Of a DNA stretch of 40,270 nt, positions 36,296 through 40,270 are shown piece after piece. Made by a program: the position numbers and the translations under genes. The DNA is taken from assembly GCF_015163715.1 (NCBI RefSeq), contig NZ_JADDUM010000158.1, forward strand, positions 1 to 40,270, given 5' to 3'. Within the stretch, counting starts at the first letter, position 1; every line of letters begins with the position of its first letter. Source of the stretch: Pseudomonas cyclaminis (GTDB lineage: Bacteria; Pseudomonadota; Gammaproteobacteria; Pseudomonadales; Pseudomonadaceae). The notes under the pieces were generated by a model, which had not been told where the DNA came from, made no database searches, and saw nothing but the letters and a program-made list of their open reading frames with translations.

Positions 36296-37725
36296 GCACG
36301 CTGATCCGTAATGGCAATTTCATCGATGGCCAATGGTCGAGCGGTGGTGTCACCTATCCGGTGTTGAACCCGGCCAATGGCGAACTGATCGCCGACGTGC
36401 AAAGGGCCGGCGCCGAAGAAACCAACCTCGCCATCGCTGCGGCCAATCGTGCCCTGCCGGCCTGGCGAAAATTGACCGCCAAAGAACGCAGCCAGCGCCT
36501 CAAGCGCTGGAGCGAACTGATGCTGAGCAACCAGAAAGACCTGGCCACTTTGCTCAGCCGTGAACAGGGCAAACCGCTCGCCGAAGCCATGGGTGAGGTG
36601 GTCTACGCCGCAAGCTTTCTGGAGTGGTTCGCCGAAGAGGCCAAGCGCGCTTACGGTGACGTGATCCCCAGCCACAAGGCCGACGCGCGAATCATCGTGG
36701 TCAAGGAAGCCATCGGCGTGGTCGCAGCGATCACCCCTTGGAACTTCCCGCTGGCGATGGTCACGCGCAAGGTCGGTCCGGCGCTGGCGGCGGGTTGCAC
36801 GATGATTCTCAAACCGTCAGAAGAGACGCCTTTGTCAGCCTTCGCTTTGGCGGTGTTGGCCGAGCAGGCGGGCATTCCGGCCGGGGTGTTCAACGTCATC
36901 TCAGGTGACGCCGTGGCGATTGGCGGGGCGCTGCAAGCGTCCGGCATCGTGCGCAAACTGTCGTTTACCGGCTCGACACGCACCGGCAAGCTGCTGATGC
37001 GCCAAGCGGCCGATACGCTGAAAAAAGTCTCGCTGGAACTGGGCGGAAACGCGCCGTTCATTGTGTTTGACGATGCTGATCTGGACGCCGCCGTCAAAGG
37101 CGCCATGGCCTCAAAATTCCGTAATACCGGACAGACCTGCGTCTGCGTGAACCGCTTCTTTATCCAGGACGGCGTTTACGAAGCGTTCACCGGCAAACTC
37201 GCCGAAGCGGTCGCCGCGATGCGCGTCGGCAGTGCGCTGGATGGTGAGACCGAGCAAGGTCCACTGATCAACGCGGCGGCGTTGGCCAAGGTTGAGTTGC
37301 ACGTGAGTGACGCCTTGGCGAAAGGCGCCACGCTGTTGTGCGGCGGCCGCAGACATGCGCTGGGCGGCACGTTCTACGAGCCGACCATCCTCACCGACGC
37401 CAACAGCGACATGCTCATCGCCCAGGACGAAACCTTCGGCCCGGTAGCCGCATGCTTTCGCTTCAAGGACGAAGCTGAAGTATTGCAACGGGCGAATGAC
37501 ACACCTTACGGATTGTCGGCGTACTTCTACAGCCGCGACATCGGCCGTGTCTGGCGCATGGCCGAAGGCCTGGAAGCAGGCATGGTCGGGATCAACGAAG
37601 GCATCATCTCCACGGAAGTCGCGCCGTTTGGCGGCATCAAGGAATCGGGTCTGGGGCGCGAAGGCTCCAAGTACGGTCTGGAAGATTACCTGGAAATCAA
37701 ATACCTGTTGATGGGCGGCCTCTAG
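36292..37725 (+). CDS. NAD(P)-dependent aldehyde dehydrogenase (GabD-like)
   Basis: This 477-residue enzyme oxidises an aldehyde to an acid. The Rossmann and catalytic blocks are PWNFPLAMVTRK, FTGSTRTGK, LELGGNAPFIV with Glu249 as general base, and GQTCVCVNRFF with nucleophile Cys283 and a second Cys285. The Cys-X-Cys pair and overall form resemble succinate-semialdehyde dehydrogenase GabD. The operon context suggests a different short aldehyde. The start at 36292 overlaps the aldo/keto reductase stop; a longer in-frame reading from 36199 lies inside that gene. Confidence 0.9.
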   Translation: MSTLIRNGNFIDGQWSSGGVTYPVLNPANGELIADVQRAGAEETNLAIAAANRALPAWRKLTAKERSQRLKRWSELMLSNQKDLATLLSREQGKPLAEAMGEVVYAASFLEWFAEEAKRAYGDVIPSHKADARIIVVKEAIGVVAAITPWNFPLAMVTRKVGPALAAGCTMILKPSEETPLSAFALAVLAEQAGIPAGVFNVISGDAVAIGGALQASGIVRKLSFTGSTRTGKLLMRQAADTLKKVSLELGGNAPFIVFDDADLDAAVKGAMASKFRNTGQTCVCVNRFFIQDGVYEAFTGKLAEAVAAMRVGSALDGETEQGPLINAAALAKVELHVSDALAKGATLLCGGRRHALGGTFYEPTILTDANSDMLIAQDETFGPVAACFRFKDEAEVLQRANDTPYGLSAYFYSRDIGRVWRMAEGLEAGMVGINEGIISTEVAPFGGIKESGLGREGSKYGLEDYLEIKYLLMGGL

Positions 37726-37742
37726 CCCCCCAACCGTAACCT

Positions 37743-37770
37743 CTGTGGGAGAGCAAGTCAGCTCCCACAG
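37743..37770. repeat. REP palindrome after the aldehyde dehydrogenase gene
   Basis: CTGTGGGAG and CTCCCACAG are inverted arms around a 10-base loop. It resembles the GTGGGAGC-type REP of fluorescent pseudomonads. It lies between the dehydrogenase and the transporter gene. Confidence 0.65.
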
Positions 37771-37824
37771 ATTCAAGCGCTATCGGTTTCATTTCTCCGT
37801 CAATAACAACAACTGGAGACGAAC

Positions 37825-39189
37825 ATGTCCGCTCAATCGATAAAGATCGACGACCTGCCCATCGGGCGCTTCCACCTCAAAATCGCCGGTCTCACGTTCG
37901 GCGCGCATCTCACCGACGGCTACATCCTGGGCCTGATCGGCATTGCTTTCACATTGCTCAGCCCGCAGATGCAGCTCGATGCCTTCTGGCAAGGCCTGAT
38001 CGGCGCTTCGGCACTGATTGGCCTGTTTGTTGGCAGCCTGTTCTTCGGCTGGATTTCCGACAAGGTCGGTCGGCAGAAAATCTTCCTGGTCAGTTTTGTC
38101 CTGATCACCATTGCTTCGGTCATGCAGTTCTACGCCGAAACTGCGATGCAGCTATTCCTCTGCAGGGTGATAATCGGCATCGGCCTGGGCGGCGACTTCA
38201 GCGTCGGGCACGCGATGCTCGCCGAATTCTCACCGAAAAAACATCGCGGCGTATTGCTCGGTTCATTTAGTGTCATCTGGACCTTCGGCTACGTCGCCGC
38301 GACCTTCGTCGGTACGGCGATGCTCAGTCTGGGGGATGACGCCTGGCGCTGGATGCTGGCCTCGTCGGCGATCCCGGCAGCGTTGATCCTGATTGCGCGG
38401 ATCGGCACCCCGGAATCACCGCGCTGGTTGGTCAATCAGGGGCGAATCGCCGAAGCACGGGCAATTGTCAAAAAACACCTGGGCGATAACGTCGAACTCG
38501 ATGAAACCCGCTCCACCGAAACCCGCTCCGGCTACGCGGTGCTGTTCAGTCGTGAGTACCGTAAACGCACTGCATTTAACTGCCTTTTCTTCGTCTGCAT
38601 CGTCATGCCGTACTTCGCTATCTACACCTTCCTGCCGTCGATCCTGCAGAACATGGGCCTGGCGGAGGGCTTTGGCACCGAATTGATGCTCAACATGCTG
38701 CTGATCCTCGGCGCGTTGATCGGCATCTGGTGCACGGTGAAGTTCTCGCGGCGGGGCTTCCTGATCAATTCGTTCATCATCCTTGCGGTAGCCTTGCTCC
38801 TACTGGCGGTATTGCCGGGCAGTGCGGCGTTCCTGATGGTGCTGGTGTTCGGCGTGTTCACGCTGGTGTTGTCGGCAGTGAGCAACCTGGTGGGCGTGTT
38901 CCCGGCCGAGAGCTTTCCGACCGAAGTGCGAGCCAGCGGGATTGGCCTTGCTACGGCTGTGAGTCGCTTGGGCTCTGCGGTCAGCACGTTCCTGTTGCCG
39001 GTCAGCGTGGCCGGTATCGGCTTGAGCCCGACCATGGGCATATTGGCGGCGATTCTGGCGTTGGGGGCGATCATTTCCTGGGCTTGGGCGCCGGAGACCA
39101 AATCCCTGACGCTGAGCCAGGCGTGCAAGGCGCAGAGTCCAGTGGAGAGCGGGGCGCCTGTGGCCACAAAAGTCGCAGCCCCAATCTAA
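37825..39189 (+). CDS. MFS metabolite transporter (sugar-porter-like)
   Basis: This 454-residue protein has about 12 hydrophobic segments. The loop after segment 2 is GWISDKVGRQKIF (motif A), with RVIIGIGLGGDFSVGHAMLAEF in segment 4 and GTPESPRWLVNQGR in the central loop, as in the sugar/aromatic acid porter groups. It is probably a proton symporter for the substrate of the operon. It has its own RBS (CTGGAGAC) and is separated from the dehydrogenase by 99 bases that include a REP palindrome. Confidence 0.87.
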   Translation: MSAQSIKIDDLPIGRFHLKIAGLTFGAHLTDGYILGLIGIAFTLLSPQMQLDAFWQGLIGASALIGLFVGSLFFGWISDKVGRQKIFLVSFVLITIASVMQFYAETAMQLFLCRVIIGIGLGGDFSVGHAMLAEFSPKKHRGVLLGSFSVIWTFGYVAATFVGTAMLSLGDDAWRWMLASSAIPAALILIARIGTPESPRWLVNQGRIAEARAIVKKHLGDNVELDETRSTETRSGYAVLFSREYRKRTAFNCLFFVCIVMPYFAIYTFLPSILQNMGLAEGFGTELMLNMLLILGALIGIWCTVKFSRRGFLINSFIILAVALLLLAVLPGSAAFLMVLVFGVFTLVLSAVSNLVGVFPAESFPTEVRASGIGLATAVSRLGSAVSTFLLPVSVAGIGLSPTMGILAAILALGAIISWAWAPETKSLTLSQACKAQSPVESGAPVATKVAAPI

Positions 39190-39205
39190 AACCCACCACA
39201 CACCC

Positions 39206-39233
39206 AATGTGGGAGCGGGCTTGCTCCCACATT
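39206..39233. repeat. REP palindrome between MFS and LysR genes
   Basis: The stem AATGTGGGAGC/GCTCCCACATT (11 bp) closes GGGCTT, the classic REP of the P. fluorescens group. It lies between two convergent genes. Confidence 0.85.
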
Positions 39234-39247
39234 TGAATGTCGGTGTT

Positions 39248-40123
39248 TCAGGGATTGCTGACCAATCCCAACCAATCCGTAAACAACCGCACTTTCGACA
39301 ACCCTTGCTTATCATTCGCCACATCCAGCCAATACCCATAAGGCCCAAGCACTTCCACCGCAGTGATCGGCAACAGGCTGCCATTCGCCAGTTCCTTTTC
39401 AATCATCTGTCGGTCAATCACCGCCAATCCACCACCGGCCAGTGCCGTATGAATCACCTGGTCCAGCGTGCTGAATTCCAGCCCTTGCGCGGCATCGACA
39501 TCCTCGCGACCCATCGCCGCCAACCAGTTCTCCCACACCTTCAAGCGTTTGCCGTCATGCAGGATGTGCAGCAGCGGAAACCGCCGCAGATCCGGCGGCT
39601 GGCCGTTGACGAACAACTCCGGGCTGGCCACCGCGATGTGCCGTTCCATCACCAGCAACTGACTGTTGCAATGGCTGACCGCTTCGAGGCCGAAACGAAT
39701 GTGGCAGTCGATTTCCGCGAGGCTCTCGTAGCCGTTTTGGTGGGTCACGCTGAGGCTGATGTCCGGGTAGCGTTGACAGAATGCGCGCAAGTGCGCCGAC
39801 AACCAGCGAGTGGCCCAGGTCGGTGGTGCGACGATGCGCAGGCGTTGGCGCAGGTTGGGCACGCGCACTGCTTGCAGGGCGCGTTCTACGTGGTCGAAGG
39901 CGTCGCTCAGTTGCGCTGACAGGGCGCGGCCGGTTTCGGTCAGTGACAGGCCTTGGGGCGTACGGATGAAAAGCGTCACACCGAGATAGTCTTCAAGCTG
40001 CTTGATCTGACGGCTGACTGCGCCTTGGGTGACGTTCAACCCCAAAGCCGCCTGGCTGAAACTGCGATGCCGTGCGACTTCTTCAAAGACGCGCAGCATG
40101 TTGAGCGAGGGCAGTTGACGCAT
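39248..40123 (-). CDS. LysR-family regulator (GcvA-like)
   Basis: This 291-residue regulator opens MRQLPSLNMLRVFEEVARHR, then SFSQAALGLNVTQGAVSRQIKQLEDYLGVTLF, the LysR helix-turn-helix. It continues with a two-lobed ligand domain resembling GcvA-type regulators (PTWATRWLSAHLRAFCQRYP). It is convergent with the transporter gene. By its position it is a candidate regulator of the Fae-like operon, though its effector is unknown. Confidence 0.9.
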   Translation of the reverse strand: MRQLPSLNMLRVFEEVARHRSFSQAALGLNVTQGAVSRQIKQLEDYLGVTLFIRTPQGLSLTETGRALSAQLSDAFDHVERALQAVRVPNLRQRLRIVAPPTWATRWLSAHLRAFCQRYPDISLSVTHQNGYESLAEIDCHIRFGLEAVSHCNSQLLVMERHIAVASPELFVNGQPPDLRRFPLLHILHDGKRLKVWENWLAAMGREDVDAAQGLEFSTLDQVIHTALAGGGLAVIDRQMIEKELANGSLLPITAVEVLGPYGYWLDVANDKQGLSKVRLFTDWLGLVSNP

Positions 40124-40250
40124 GAAAGGGTGACTCCGTACCCGCCTTCGACGCTGTAGTGCGCGGGCAGGTTTATTATTTTTGGTGAGTATTGTTTAGG
40201 GTGTATCTGACTCCTGTGGCATGGGTTGATGCAAGTGTTGTTTGGGCCGA

Positions 40251-40270
40251 CGTCTTCGCGAGCAAGCCCG
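40251..40270. repeat. Partial REP element cut by window end
   Basis: CGTCTTCGCGAGCAAGCCCG is half of a familiar P. fluorescens REP (..GGGCTTGCTCGCGAAGACG..). The window ends before the other half. Confidence 0.6.

Noticed and set aside
26358..40270. A duplicated tRNA-Pro 3' end marking the right end of an island
   Set aside because: I looked for the T-arm and acceptor sequence again downstream and did not see it, so an island boundary cannot be fixed.

Overview
The window looks like a chromosomal segment of a Pseudomonas from the P. fluorescens complex. The evidence is the run thrS-infC-rpmI-rplT-pheS-pheT-ihfA-MerR gene-tRNA-Pro in typical Pseudomonas order, a 64-residue RsmE protein, a periplasmic glutaminase-asparaginase, an rbs operon that carries its own rbsR and a nucleoside hydrolase, and short REP palindromes of the GTGGGAGC..GCTCCCAC and GTGGCGAGGGAG type. 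All family calls come from reading the sequence; no database was searched.

Left part (1-9000). The window opens on the 3' part of a tRNA-Val(GAC) whose upstream half is not tRNA-like, probably the attachment-site scar of an element lying to the left. Then come a low-complexity coiled-coil protein, a DHA2-type drug exporter, a CigR/RcnB-like protein, a two-component system (kinase and regulator overlapping ATGA), a HAD phosphatase, rsmE, a small lipoprotein, an apparently SOS-controlled pair (DUF1654 gene and endA behind a consensus LexA box) and ansB.

Ribose region (9353-16484). A sigma70-like promoter with a LacI-type operator drives rbsB-rbsA-rbsC-rbsR-rbsK-rbsD and a nucleoside hydrolase. 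The genes would take up ribose, isomerise and phosphorylate it, and release it from nucleosides. rbsR has a one-base frameshift in its middle, and the nucleoside hydrolase has one just after its signal peptide.

Core translation region (16500-26357). After small hypothetical genes, an I78-type inhibitor, a cold-shock protein and a small Cys-rich secreted protein comes the thrS-to-ihfA block. The thrS leader holds two hairpins with 7-base loops that copy tRNA-Thr anticodon loops (UGU and GGU), the second directly before the ribosome binding site. This points to ThrRS autoregulation of the kind known in E. coli.

Accessory region (26358-about 34600). Beyond tRNA-Pro(GGG) are prophage immunity-gene scraps, one ending at a junction with a 5'-truncated PEP mutase/isocitrate lyase family gene. 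Then come a TetR/SDR divergent pair with two operators, an OhrR-like MarR regulator lacking the redox cysteine, and a Rossmann NAD(P)-binding protein. Next is a 3078-bp IS66 element with matching ends and an exact 8-bp target duplication; inside it, behind tnpA, tnpB and a nonsense-mutated tnpC, is a passenger gene for an NTF2/SnoaL-like protein.

Right part (34600-40270). A compact operon encodes a formaldehyde-activating-enzyme (Fae) homologue, an aldo/keto reductase, an aldehyde dehydrogenase and an MFS transporter, with a convergent LysR gene. Fae normally acts in tetrahydromethanopterin metabolism, which Pseudomonas is not known to have, so this looks like an uncharacterised aldehyde or carbonyl pathway. 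The strongest leads for something undescribed are the IS66 passenger gene and the Fae operon.
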